A stretch of DNA of 64,000 nucleotides from a bacterium (GTDB lineage Bacteria > Planctomycetota > Planctomycetia > Planctomycetales > Planctomycetaceae): the NCBI GenBank assembly GCA_016125225.1, contig WGME01000011.1, forward strand, positions 78,634-142,633. The letters run 5' to 3'. The notes below the pieces were generated by a model. It was not told where the DNA came from. It worked only from the letters and a program-made list of their open reading frames with translations, and did not search any database. Position numbers and translations under genes: made by a program. Below, piece by piece: positions 58,001 to 64,000 of the stretch (positions within the stretch are counted from its first letter, which is position 1; every line of letters starts with the position of its first letter).

Positions 58001-58276
58001 CGGTTTGATGGCTTGATCGACGATGTCCGTCTGTCCGCGGCAGCGCTCACCACGCCTCAATTGCTATACACAGCCGAAGCCGCTCCGACCAATACGGTGG
58101 GCTTCTGGCGGTTTGAACCCAATCCCGACGTCTTCGCCGATGCTTCGGGCCACGGGTTCCATCTCTCGCCAATGACGCGTCAGGCCAATGAGAAACGCTT
58201 GAGTGCCGAACGTCAGGCCTGGATCGACTTGTGTCAGGTGCTGCTGAATTCGAATGAGTTTTTGTATGTGAGGTAG
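55052..58276 (+). CDS. Planctomycete c-type cytochrome protein (PSCyt1, DUF1549, DUF1553) with a LamG insert
   Basis: 1074 residues from the ATG at 55052, with GAGGTCA upstream; the frame opens at 55013. Signal peptide MIWAAAGLCFAFSVSAIAA. Order: heme c site CFQCHG (about residue 55) in PSCyt1; DUF1549 (DRFIVAKLQEQGLSP, WARHWLDLVRYADSDGY) with a second heme site CARCHDHKFDP (about 350); a coiled-coil segment (about 390-500); DUF1553 (NPLTGRVIVNRIWQQHFGKG, SPWHPQLLDWL-type block); a LamG/concanavalin-like domain (about 840-1045) set inside DUF1553, because the final WIDLCQVLLNSNEFLYVR is its normal tail. Thought to act in outer compartment polysaccharide metabolism. The following gene is its usual DUF1501 partner. 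Confidence 0.92.
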   Translation: MSQVNRMIWAAAGLCFAFSVSAIAADKAPISPAAAQFFEREVRPLLAEHCFQCHGEQKQSGGLRLDFHANLMQGGESGPSIVPGKPAESLLIEAIRYESYEMPPAGKLPEKEIAILTKWVEMGAPWPGDNRVAGHVHRPGVITDEDRQWWAIQPVKRPELPEVPTNALLHNDIDRFIVAKLQEQGLSPAPQADRTSLIRRVTFDLIGLPPTPAEVEEFVNDPSPDAYERLVDRLLQRPEYGERWARHWLDLVRYADSDGYRLDSYRPNIWRYRDYVINAFNNDKPYDRFVQEQLAGDELFPDDPEALTATGYLRHWIYEYNSRDARGQWEIIMNDITDTTADVFLGLGLQCARCHDHKFDPLLQADYFRLQGFFAGILPQDHLIAATEAEKTAHAEALKEWETQTAELRAKIAELEAPARAKAAETSVGRFPDDVQAMIHKSFSERTPYEHQVAELAYRQVTYEWDNIDKHLKGETKDQVLALRKELAAFDKLKPADLPVVWGATDFSSKAADVTIPKRGPGLIDPGFPTILDPQAAAIAPIENNPNTTGRRAALAQWLTAPDNPLTGRVIVNRIWQQHFGKGLAVNTSDFGRLGEAPSHPQLLDWLTSEFIDQGWSIKKLQRQIVLSATYQQAVTNPQAEAAKLKDPENRWLWRTNLRRLDAEQIRDALYAASGALDLSRHSGPGEPNEQPVRSIYLRFMRNNRNALLDVFDEPLGINSTAARYTTTTPIQSLLLINSQLMLQQATALEKRLRTEAPAPEGRIDLAYRLLFGRPADSHEIAAAQGFLQDQVAHINLEEANSEAAKFEYDKIPSRDGQAAVMTPDHPAMQAPHQSEFPSHDFTIEAFVVVRSVYDSGAVRVMASSWSGSQEQPGWSFGITGKGSRRKPQTLVLELLGKTAEGKLVHDPIFSDHTIQLNRPYYVAAAVKFSDDAAVPGTVTFYVKDIGNDDEPLQSAVVPHRIQSGIDSTFPFTIGGRMSLKDARFDGLIDDVRLSAAALTTPQLLYTAEAAPTNTVGFWRFEPNPDVFADASGHGFHLSPMTRQANEKRLSAERQAWIDLCQVLLNSNEFLYVR

Positions 58277-58282
58277 GTAGGG

Positions 58283-58345
58283 GTCAGGAGTCAGGTTTCA
58301 GGTCTTGAGTGACCGTCCTGACACCTGATGCCTGACACCTCTGGA
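58283..58345. repeat. Inverted GTCAGG/CCTGAC heptad-type repeat
   Basis: GGGGTCAGGAGTCAGGTTTC (58287-58306) and CCTGACACCTGATGCCTGAC (58319-58338) are near inverse copies and could form a hairpin between the DUF1549/1553 and DUF1501 genes. Confidence 0.55.
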
Positions 58346-58353
58346 GTATTGCT

Positions 58354-59757
58354 ATGACTTACCTTTCCCGACGCGACATGTTGTGCCAAGCCGGTGCCGG
58401 TTTCGGGGCGTTGCCCCTTTCCTGGATGCTCGCGGGCAATGCGATCTCTGCTGAGCAGAACAGCCCCCTGTCCCCGAAACGGGCCTTCCGGACTCCCAAG
58501 GCGAAGAACATCATCTTCCTCTTCATGGAAGGGGGCCCCAGCCATATTGATACGTTTGATCCCAAACCCAAGTTGCAGGAACTCGCCGGGCAACCGTTGC
58601 CGGACAGCTATGGCAAAGTGATTCTGGCGATGGGTGAAAGCCGGGCACCGCTGCTCGCCTCGCAACGCAAATGGAAACAGCACGGCGAAGGGGGCTTGTG
58701 GATTTCCGACTGGCTGCCCCATACCGCCGAAATGGCCGACGACATCGCCGTGCTGCGCAGCTGCTGGGCCGAGGGGATTAACCATTCGTCGGGTGTGTGC
58801 CAGATGAATACCGGTTCGATCCTGGGTGGTCGGCCGTCGCTGGGGAGTTGGGTTTCTTATGGACTCGGTTCCGAGAACACCGATCTCCCCGCCTTTGTGG
58901 TGATGCAGGACACGCCGACGTCGGTGGTTAACGGCCCCCGCAACTGGTCGGCCGGGTTCATGCCCGCCCTTTATCAGGGCATTCGCATTGAAGGCGGCAC
59001 CGAACCGATCCCGAACCTCAACACCCCGGTCGGTGTGACGGCTCAGCAGCAGCGCGGCAAGCTCGATTTCCTCAGCCGCATGAATCAACAGTATGCGGCA
59101 CAATATCCCGACCAGACGGAACTCGAAGCCCGCATCCAAAGTTACGAACTCGCCTTCCGTATGCAGGCCGCCGCCCCGACGGCGATCGATCTTGCTGAAG
59201 AAACTGCCGCCACGCAGGAACTCTACGGACTCGACAACAAAGAGACCGCACCGTTCGGTCGCATGTGTCTTCTGGCCCGCCGGCTGGTGGAACGCGGCGT
59301 ACGGTTCGTGCAGCTCTATCACGGTGCGGGCAGCAAGTGGGATGCCCATGCCAAGATTGAATCGAACCATACACGGAACTTCGGTCAGACCGACAAACCC
59401 GTCGCCGGATTACTGCGTGACCTGAAGGCCCGCGGGCTGCTCGAAGACACCCTGGTTCTCTGGGGCGGTGAATTCGGTCGCACGCCGATGAGTGAACAAG
59501 GTGACGGCCGCGATCATAATCCCACCGGCTTTACGATGTGGCTGGCGGGCGGCGGCGTGCAAGGGGGCCAGGCGATCGGTGCCACCGACGATCTCGGCCT
59601 GCATGCTATCGAAGACCGCATCCACGTTCACGACCTGCACGCCACGCTGCTGGCGGCCCTTGGCCTCGATCACATGGAACTCGTCTACAAGTACAAAGGC
59701 CGCCCCGAACGCCCCACCCTCAACGAAGGCCGCGTGGTGCATAAGCTGTGGTCGTAA
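58354..59757 (+). CDS. DUF1501 protein with Tat-type signal
   Basis: 467 residues. N-terminus SRRDMLCQAGAGFGALPLSWML is a twin-arginine export signal. The DUF1501 body has a sulfatase/alkaline-phosphatase-like fold: NIIFLFMEGGPSHIDTFDPK (metal-site Asp region), RSCWAEGINHSSGVCQMNTG, and LVLWGGEFGRTPMSEQGDGRDHNPTGF near the end. Planctomycetes carry dozens of such genes, nearly always beside a DUF1549/DUF1553 gene as here, and the pair is suspected to work together; the substrate is unknown. It lies 77 bases downstream of its partner with an inverted repeat between. Confidence 0.93.
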   Translation: MTYLSRRDMLCQAGAGFGALPLSWMLAGNAISAEQNSPLSPKRAFRTPKAKNIIFLFMEGGPSHIDTFDPKPKLQELAGQPLPDSYGKVILAMGESRAPLLASQRKWKQHGEGGLWISDWLPHTAEMADDIAVLRSCWAEGINHSSGVCQMNTGSILGGRPSLGSWVSYGLGSENTDLPAFVVMQDTPTSVVNGPRNWSAGFMPALYQGIRIEGGTEPIPNLNTPVGVTAQQQRGKLDFLSRMNQQYAAQYPDQTELEARIQSYELAFRMQAAAPTAIDLAEETAATQELYGLDNKETAPFGRMCLLARRLVERGVRFVQLYHGAGSKWDAHAKIESNHTRNFGQTDKPVAGLLRDLKARGLLEDTLVLWGGEFGRTPMSEQGDGRDHNPTGFTMWLAGGGVQGGQAIGATDDLGLHAIEDRIHVHDLHATLLAALGLDHMELVYKYKGRPERPTLNEGRVVHKLWS

Positions 59758-59784
59758 ATCGCAGGAAATGGCAGAGCTAAAGGG

Positions 59785-60552
59785 TTATCGCGGATTAGGC
59801 TCGGTCTTGCCTGCGGCCAGCCATTCGACCGACTGCGGTATCCAGTGATGGAGGCCGGTGGTCAATTCCGGATGGGAGCTGAAGCAGAAGACGCGGCCGT
59901 GTCCATAGACGCTGCGCACGGCGGCGGAGGTCCCCGCCATCACTCCCTTCGGGGCACCGTTCTGAGTGATCTCCGTAGCGAAGATCGCCAGACTTTCATA
60001 GTCGGGAACCGCCGGGTCGTCCCATTCATTCCGGGCCAGCAATGGCCCCTGGGCGTAGTAGATTTCCAGGTCACGATTCGCTTGCCCGAAGAACTCGGTG
60101 CAGGTTGGAGACAACCGCAATGTCACGGTCCCCGTGCCGCGTGCCCAGTGCCGCTTATCGACCACTTTCGCATCGATCAAATTCAACGACCACTCATAAT
60201 CGTTGGTGGCCAGATACGCCCCGGCACAAACCCCGAGATAACCCCCGCCCGATTGCACGAACTCCTGAACCGCCCGCCGCCCTGGCTCACCGAGGGCCAG
60301 CCCCTGTTTGCTGGCACTCCCCCCGGGGTGCACCAGCACATGCACGTCCGCCAGCTTGCCGTCGCGGATCTCGTCGGCGGTGATTCGTGACACCTGAATC
60401 GTCCGGTCTGGCTCTTCGGTCAACGCTGTGATCAACGCCTGACTGCTCGAACCGACCCCCGGTCCCTCGAAAACCGCCACCCGAATCGGCGTCTCCGCAC
60501 CATAGGCCGCCACACCCAGCAGCCAGAGAATCAAGATCATTCGGCAGTTCAT
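59785..60552 (-). CDS. Exported BPL_N (class I glutamine amidotransferase-like) protein
   Basis: 255 residues from the ATG at 60552 (frame opens at 60612). Signal peptide MNCRMILILWLLGVAAYGAE. Flavodoxin-like core of the biotin-protein-ligase N-terminal domain family: AVFEGPGVGSSSQALI, VHPGGSASKQ, and the nucleophile elbow GGYLGVCAGAYLA (Cys about residue 110). A C-terminal VFCFSSHPELTTG supplies the expected His. Exported members are of unknown function. Convergent with the DUF1501 gene with 27 bases between stops. Confidence 0.85.
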   Translation of the reverse strand: MNCRMILILWLLGVAAYGAETPIRVAVFEGPGVGSSSQALITALTEEPDRTIQVSRITADEIRDGKLADVHVLVHPGGSASKQGLALGEPGRRAVQEFVQSGGGYLGVCAGAYLATNDYEWSLNLIDAKVVDKRHWARGTGTVTLRLSPTCTEFFGQANRDLEIYYAQGPLLARNEWDDPAVPDYESLAIFATEITQNGAPKGVMAGTSAAVRSVYGHGRVFCFSSHPELTTGLHHWIPQSVEWLAAGKTEPNPR

Positions 60553-60699
60553 CAGTCCCGGCCCTTTAACACAGACCCGATGGAGGTCAATACGGCAACC
60601 TTCCGTTCGCATACTGATCTGTTGTAGCAGAATTTCTTCTCAGACGCATGAGGATCGACACAGTGACAACGCTATTGCTCGTACACCAAAGCTATGCCG

Positions 60700-61023
60700 T
60701 TACAGATTCAGAATCCCAGCGACAGAACGCCGCAGTTCGCTCACAAGTTCCGGGTCCATGCAGCGGTATTCGTCGGGGATATGCAGAACATGCACCGGTG
60801 TGTGGCAAACCACTCCTGAAAACTCCGCCATCAGTCGTGTTTTGTGTTTGTCTTCCATCACGAAGATCACGTCAGCCCAATCCAGATCACCGACAGTAAC
60901 CCGACGGCGTGCCTGCGGACTCAGACCGGCCGATCGAACAGAAAGTCGCGGATCATCTCGCCACACCTGCTCTGCTGTGGGACTCCGCCACTGATTTCGC
61001 GAACAGAGAAACAATACGTTCAT
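60700..61023 (-). CDS. Low-molecular-weight protein tyrosine phosphatase-like protein
   Basis: 107 residues from the ATG at 61023. The phosphatase P-loop is CSRNQWRSPT (C-x5-R, at residues 7-13) and DWADVIFVMEDKHKTRL provides the downstream helix. It is shorter than classic arsenate reductase-like LMW-PTPs (~150) and matches the group often annotated as protein tyrosine phosphatase with this NVLFLCSRNQWRSPTAE start. The general acid Asp is not evident; activity is likely but not certain. Confidence 0.85.
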   Translation of the reverse strand: MNVLFLCSRNQWRSPTAEQVWRDDPRLSVRSAGLSPQARRRVTVGDLDWADVIFVMEDKHKTRLMAEFSGVVCHTPVHVLHIPDEYRCMDPELVSELRRSVAGILNL

Positions 61024-61110
61024 GAGAATTTGAGCTTCGTGCGGATCGATCACATTACCGACCCTGTGATTATTGTGAGCCAATTGGCTCTTGCAGCGTG
61101 AACCTGCTGT

Positions 61111-61731
61111 TCAGCGATCCAAAGCCCCTTTGCCGGCCAGGATCTTCTCACGGAACTTGGCAATGCGGGAAAACCGGGTCGCGGGGTTCTTGGCGGAGTT
61201 GAGACTGATCACGTAGCTCTTCTGGCGGCCTGGCGTCAATCGATGAAAAGCCTCGGCCAGTTCGAGATCCGTGGTCATCACCTCGATCAATTCGTCGGGT
61301 AGTTCGAGTTCCCGCTGCTCTTTCGGAGGCTTGATGCCGAGTTCCGCATAACCCATCGCTTCCCGCAAGTAGGCCATGATGAACTTCTCCTGTTTCGCGA
61401 CCTGCGAATTCTCGGTGAAGCGCAGCATGTCAGGATGCGGGGTATTCGGCCCCTGCTTTTCCAGAATGCCTTCGGGGTCTTTCATCAACGCCGCATGAAA
61501 GAAACTCAGCCGAAAGTCATTCCGTGTGGCACCGATAATGGCGATGTTACGATCGCTGTGCATGTAGCACGGATGAGCCCATTTCAGGGTCTCCTGCAGC
61601 CCCGTTGCCCGACAGATGCGACGGAGTTCCAACAGACCGGAATTCCACAGCCGCGCGGAACAGTCGGGAGTGTCAAACCGCTCACAACGCCCACACCCTT
61701 TCACAAAGAAATCCGCGATGTTGGTGATCAT
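61111..61731 (-). CDS. YdeI-like protein (DUF1801 plus OmpD-associated domain)
   Basis: 206 residues. A DUF1801-like N-terminal part (ETLKWAHPCYMHSDRNIAII, then RLSFFHAALMKDP) and a C-terminal YdeI/OmpD-associated domain (FHRLTPGRQKSYVISLNSAKNPATRFSRI, about 165-194). A Cys-rich start (KGCGRCERFDTPDC) is unusual. YdeI proteins are linked to peptide resistance in enterobacteria; a bacteriocin-protection role is only suggestive here. Confidence 0.85.
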   Translation of the reverse strand: MITNIADFFVKGCGRCERFDTPDCSARLWNSGLLELRRICRATGLQETLKWAHPCYMHSDRNIAIIGATRNDFRLSFFHAALMKDPEGILEKQGPNTPHPDMLRFTENSQVAKQEKFIMAYLREAMGYAELGIKPPKEQRELELPDELIEVMTTDLELAEAFHRLTPGRQKSYVISLNSAKNPATRFSRIAKFREKILAGKGALDR

Positions 61732-61891
61732 GCCAAGATCCGATCGTCAACGATGAGGTCTCCGGGTGACTTCGTCACTCTACCAGATAATCTGCTCCGC
61801 AGCCCTATCAAGTCTGCAGGCTGGTCGTAGACCTCAGGGACTCGACCACCCATGCCGGAATCCTGTGGACTTGCAACAAATCATGGCCTCG

Positions 61892-63523
61892 TCACTTTCC
61901 CAGTTCCTCACTGAGCATCGGACGGCGAGTCGAATTTCCAGCAGCGGGGGACGGAATCACGGAGACAAAGACCGTGGTGTCCGGAGCTTTGCCGGAGTAG
62001 AACGAGATGTAATGCATATCGCCGATCGCGGTCGCATTGGCATTGCCCGCATCGAAGGGAATCTTGCTACCCGTAGCGATCGGTTCAGAAACCGGCCAGC
62101 TTTGTGGGTGGTGGAACACGCGTTCCGGATCGACCACGCGCCGCCGCAGCACCCCGGCGCCGCGATGGTAGTAGTAGTTGCTCAGCAGACCCGTTTGGGG
62201 GTCGAGAATGAGACTGGGTGTCGAGGCCGCGATGTCGCTGATATTGGTGGGGGCACGCGTCCAAGTCTTGCCGTAGTCCTGCGAGATTAACTGGAATTGC
62301 GTGCCGCTGACCTCGGTCCGCCCGATGGCCAGAATCCGGCCATCACCAAGATAAACGGCGGCGGGTTCGGTCGGCCATTCAGATTTGGGGAGTTCCGACT
62401 CGATTGTGGTCTGCGTCCAGGTGGCACCATTGTCGCTACTGGTCATCGTGCCCCAGGCATTGTTCGGCTTGTCGCTGTAGTCACCGGCAAACCACAAGGC
62501 CATCAGCCCGACAGTGGGAACAGCAAAAACGTCGGTGATCTGCATCGGGCGGACGGCAAGCGGTGGTGTTGCCATGAGCGTAAACGTCACGCCATCGGTC
62601 GTGCGGTAGAGATCGTGATGCCACTCTGGCCCGGCGCGTCGTACCCAGAGCAGCATCGCGCCGGACGAATCGAGCCCTTTCCCCACTTCCACTTCACCAT
62701 ACCCCGGCGTGTTGGCAACCACGGTTTCGGGCGTCCATGTTTTTCCGCCATCGGTCGAGGTGCGCGCGTAAACGGCGCGGGTGTCTTCGCCAATGGTATG
62801 TCCCGAACCACGGCTATACACACAGACCAGCTTGTCGCCAAGGGCCTGCAGCATCGGCCACGAGTTGTAACCGCTGACGTTCTGAACCACCTGCGGCTCG
62901 GCGAGAGCTGCCAGCGGTGTCACCTTCACCAGGGCCAGCCCCGTAGGCTTGGTGAAGGTGTCGCCAGGATCGGTCGGTTCCCGCTGAATCCGCACCCACA
63001 GTGGCGCATCCGGTTCCACCTTGTAATACGACTCAAGCAGAATGGTCCGGGTGTGAAGTGGTGCCGGCGGTAACGGAGTGCGCACGGGAGTTCCCAGAAC
63101 ATACCGCTCGGTGAAAGGGGCGTTCTCGATCATCTGCGATAGATGGACCCGGTAGACATCCTCCAGCTCGGGACTCGTTGCAGGGTCGGTCGTCGTGACG
63201 ACGATCTCTACCTTCACAGCGGCACATTCACGGGGAAGCCCGGTCAGCAGACCAGCAACCGACTGCCCGGCCGTGCCACCCGATAAAGACCACACCGGAA
63301 TGTGGGTGGAGCCGTGGGACATGAGGACTAATGAGGGCTGGCCGGTGGCGATCGACAGATCGTTCGCACTCAGGCCAAGGGGAGACCATTGGCGTTGGAG
63401 ATGCGGCTCACCATCTTCGACTAACGCCGGAGCCATTTTATCGGTAGCAGAGATGGGAGAGTCTGCCCCAAGACTCGGTACGGATGCAGTCAGCATCGCA
63501 AGATAACAGAGCGGAGTTCGCAT
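61892..63523 (-). CDS. Exported sialidase-fold (BNR/Asp-box) protein
   Basis: 543 residues. Signal peptide MRTPLCYLAMLTASVPSLGA. Asp boxes STDGGKTWTPE (about 255), SSDNGATWTQ (about 367) and SQDYGKTWTR (about 430) mark a six-bladed propeller; an N-terminal beta-sandwich of about 190 residues precedes it, as in exo-alpha-sialidase relatives. Catalytic Arg triad not established. Possibly acts on host or algal glycans, or binds them. This gene and the 37516 gene are two separate representatives of the fold. Confidence 0.85.
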   Translation of the reverse strand: MRTPLCYLAMLTASVPSLGADSPISATDKMAPALVEDGEPHLQRQWSPLGLSANDLSIATGQPSLVLMSHGSTHIPVWSLSGGTAGQSVAGLLTGLPRECAAVKVEIVVTTTDPATSPELEDVYRVHLSQMIENAPFTERYVLGTPVRTPLPPAPLHTRTILLESYYKVEPDAPLWVRIQREPTDPGDTFTKPTGLALVKVTPLAALAEPQVVQNVSGYNSWPMLQALGDKLVCVYSRGSGHTIGEDTRAVYARTSTDGGKTWTPETVVANTPGYGEVEVGKGLDSSGAMLLWVRRAGPEWHHDLYRTTDGVTFTLMATPPLAVRPMQITDVFAVPTVGLMALWFAGDYSDKPNNAWGTMTSSDNGATWTQTTIESELPKSEWPTEPAAVYLGDGRILAIGRTEVSGTQFQLISQDYGKTWTRAPTNISDIAASTPSLILDPQTGLLSNYYYHRGAGVLRRRVVDPERVFHHPQSWPVSEPIATGSKIPFDAGNANATAIGDMHYISFYSGKAPDTTVFVSVIPSPAAGNSTRRPMLSEELGK

Positions 63524-64000
63524 GAGATAAGTCTTATTCGGAGGGCTCGATCAGGCCGCCTCCGACAGGAGACGCTCAAAGACGAAGATATCGTCAGCTG
63601 GACAGCATCGGTAGGCTTGGATAATGTCCCAGATAACAACGGGGGGGATGGTGGAAGTGTGCCACTGGCTCTGCCAGTGCCAATTTCCCCGGGCAAGAAA
63701 GCAGGGTAGCACCGGCTGGCTTGAAAAGCCTACCGGTGTCACGCAGTGACCGGAGGTTGGTCTTGTAGCATCGGCCACTCCAATCCTCTTGCGGCTGACG
63801 GCAGGGGGCACTGACAAAAGAAAAACGTGCCTGTTGTGTGCCACTGGCTCCGCCAGTGCCGATTGACGTCGGTCGAACATTCACAGGTGGATGGCCAGAA
63901 TCGTCGATATCTCCAGTCGGTGCCAGGCATTCAACTTCGGATGCAGGCACTGGCAGAGCCAGTGGCACACACCCATTTGAACCCCTTCCCGCCAGTGCCA
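63524..64000. other. Right-end non-coding region rich in palindromic repeats
   Basis: No real gene: the frames that cross it encode repeat-derived GluProValAla- or TrpHisTrpGln-type peptides. It holds at least three full copies of the TGCCACTGGC palindrome and one partial copy at the edge. Confidence 0.7.
63658..63973. repeat. Three TGCCACTGGC palindromic repeats plus a partial fourth
   Basis: Copies at 63658-63682, 63836-63860 and 63947-63973, and a part copy at 63988-64000 beyond this range. Each has the core GCCACTGGC-nnn-GCCAGTG with flanking GTGT or CACAC. Confidence 0.75.

Noticed and set aside
58291..59370. 359-codon minus-strand frame
   Set aside because: Antisense to the DUF1501 gene; repetitive His/Arg/Gly composition.
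63551..63968. Minus-strand frames of 109-124 codons at the right end
   Set aside because: Their sequence is made by palindromic repeats and overlapping frames; no protein pattern.

Overview
The window reads as chromosomal DNA of a planctomycete, most likely family Planctomycetaceae. The strongest markers are a c-type-cytochrome/DUF1549/DUF1553 protein followed by a DUF1501 protein (55052-59757), a secreted sulfatase, DUF1573 and DUF1570-type secreted proteins, a TPR protein carrying two RNA polymerase alpha-CTD modules, and several families of short palindromic repeats in the gaps. Base composition is moderately GC-rich and even, apart from slightly A/T-richer patches near 8859-10141, 38741-39115 and 49800-50400. 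I found no rRNA, tRNA, CRISPR array, transposase, integrase or phage gene, so this looks like core and lineage-specific chromosome rather than an island.

Layout. 1-2542 is mfd, cut by the left edge. 2876-9251 holds a tiny secreted Val/Arg-rich protein, a DUF2817 zinc carboxypeptidase-like enzyme, a class C beta-lactamase-fold hydrolase, an L-fuconate dehydratase-like enolase-superfamily enzyme, aspS and a small unknown gene. 9252-10141 is a gene-poor gap with two bidirectional terminator hairpins. 10142-14340 is a minus-strand run of exported proteins: an STN-like repeat protein, a beta-helix protein and a glycerophosphodiester phosphodiesterase. 14609-22912 holds tkt, a histidine phosphatase, a sulfatase, a secreted unknown, argH and a ChlI/MoxR-type AAA ATPase. 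23100-31951 holds a Coa1-like membrane protein, a methyltransferase-fold protein, a YugP-type membrane metallopeptidase, a 933-residue Hsp70-family protein, a FeoB-associated-like Cys-rich peptide, an SGNH hydrolase, a PQQ-type propeller and a VOC protein.

31952-46422 holds a stand-alone receiver protein, a U32/RlhA-type protein, a DNA photolyase, a ribosome hibernation factor, a sialidase-fold protein, an immunity-like small gene bracketed by repeats, a secreted unknown, the ispA-dxs isoprenoid pair (stop and start overlap as TAATG) and a large membrane pyrophosphatase. 46498-54739 holds a DinB protein, a lipoprotein metallopeptidase, a DUF1573 protein, an alpha/beta hydrolase, a Cys-rich gene apparently interrupted at CTT TGA C, two small membrane proteins, a secreted propeller, an aldo/keto reductase and the TPR/alpha-CTD protein. 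55052-63523 holds the DUF1549/1553 plus DUF1501 pair, a BPL_N protein, a CX5R phosphatase, a YdeI-like protein and a second sialidase-fold protein. 63524-64000 is non-coding and full of one palindromic repeat.

The genes do not form one large operon. Functional links visible in the order are ispA-dxs, DUF1549/1553-DUF1501, the two abutting membrane proteins 50400/50780, the propeller-VOC pair 30238/31553, and the metallopeptidase/Hsp70 pair 24673/25459. The most interesting items are a small zinc-ribbon-like gene whose two halves join exactly at a CTT TGA C sequence, as in the prfB recoding site but without its Shine-Dalgarno stimulator; the TPR plus tandem alpha-CTD protein with a clear promoter and terminator of its own; and dispersed repeats that have entered coding sequence, including an in-frame insertion in Mfd and the stop region of tkt.
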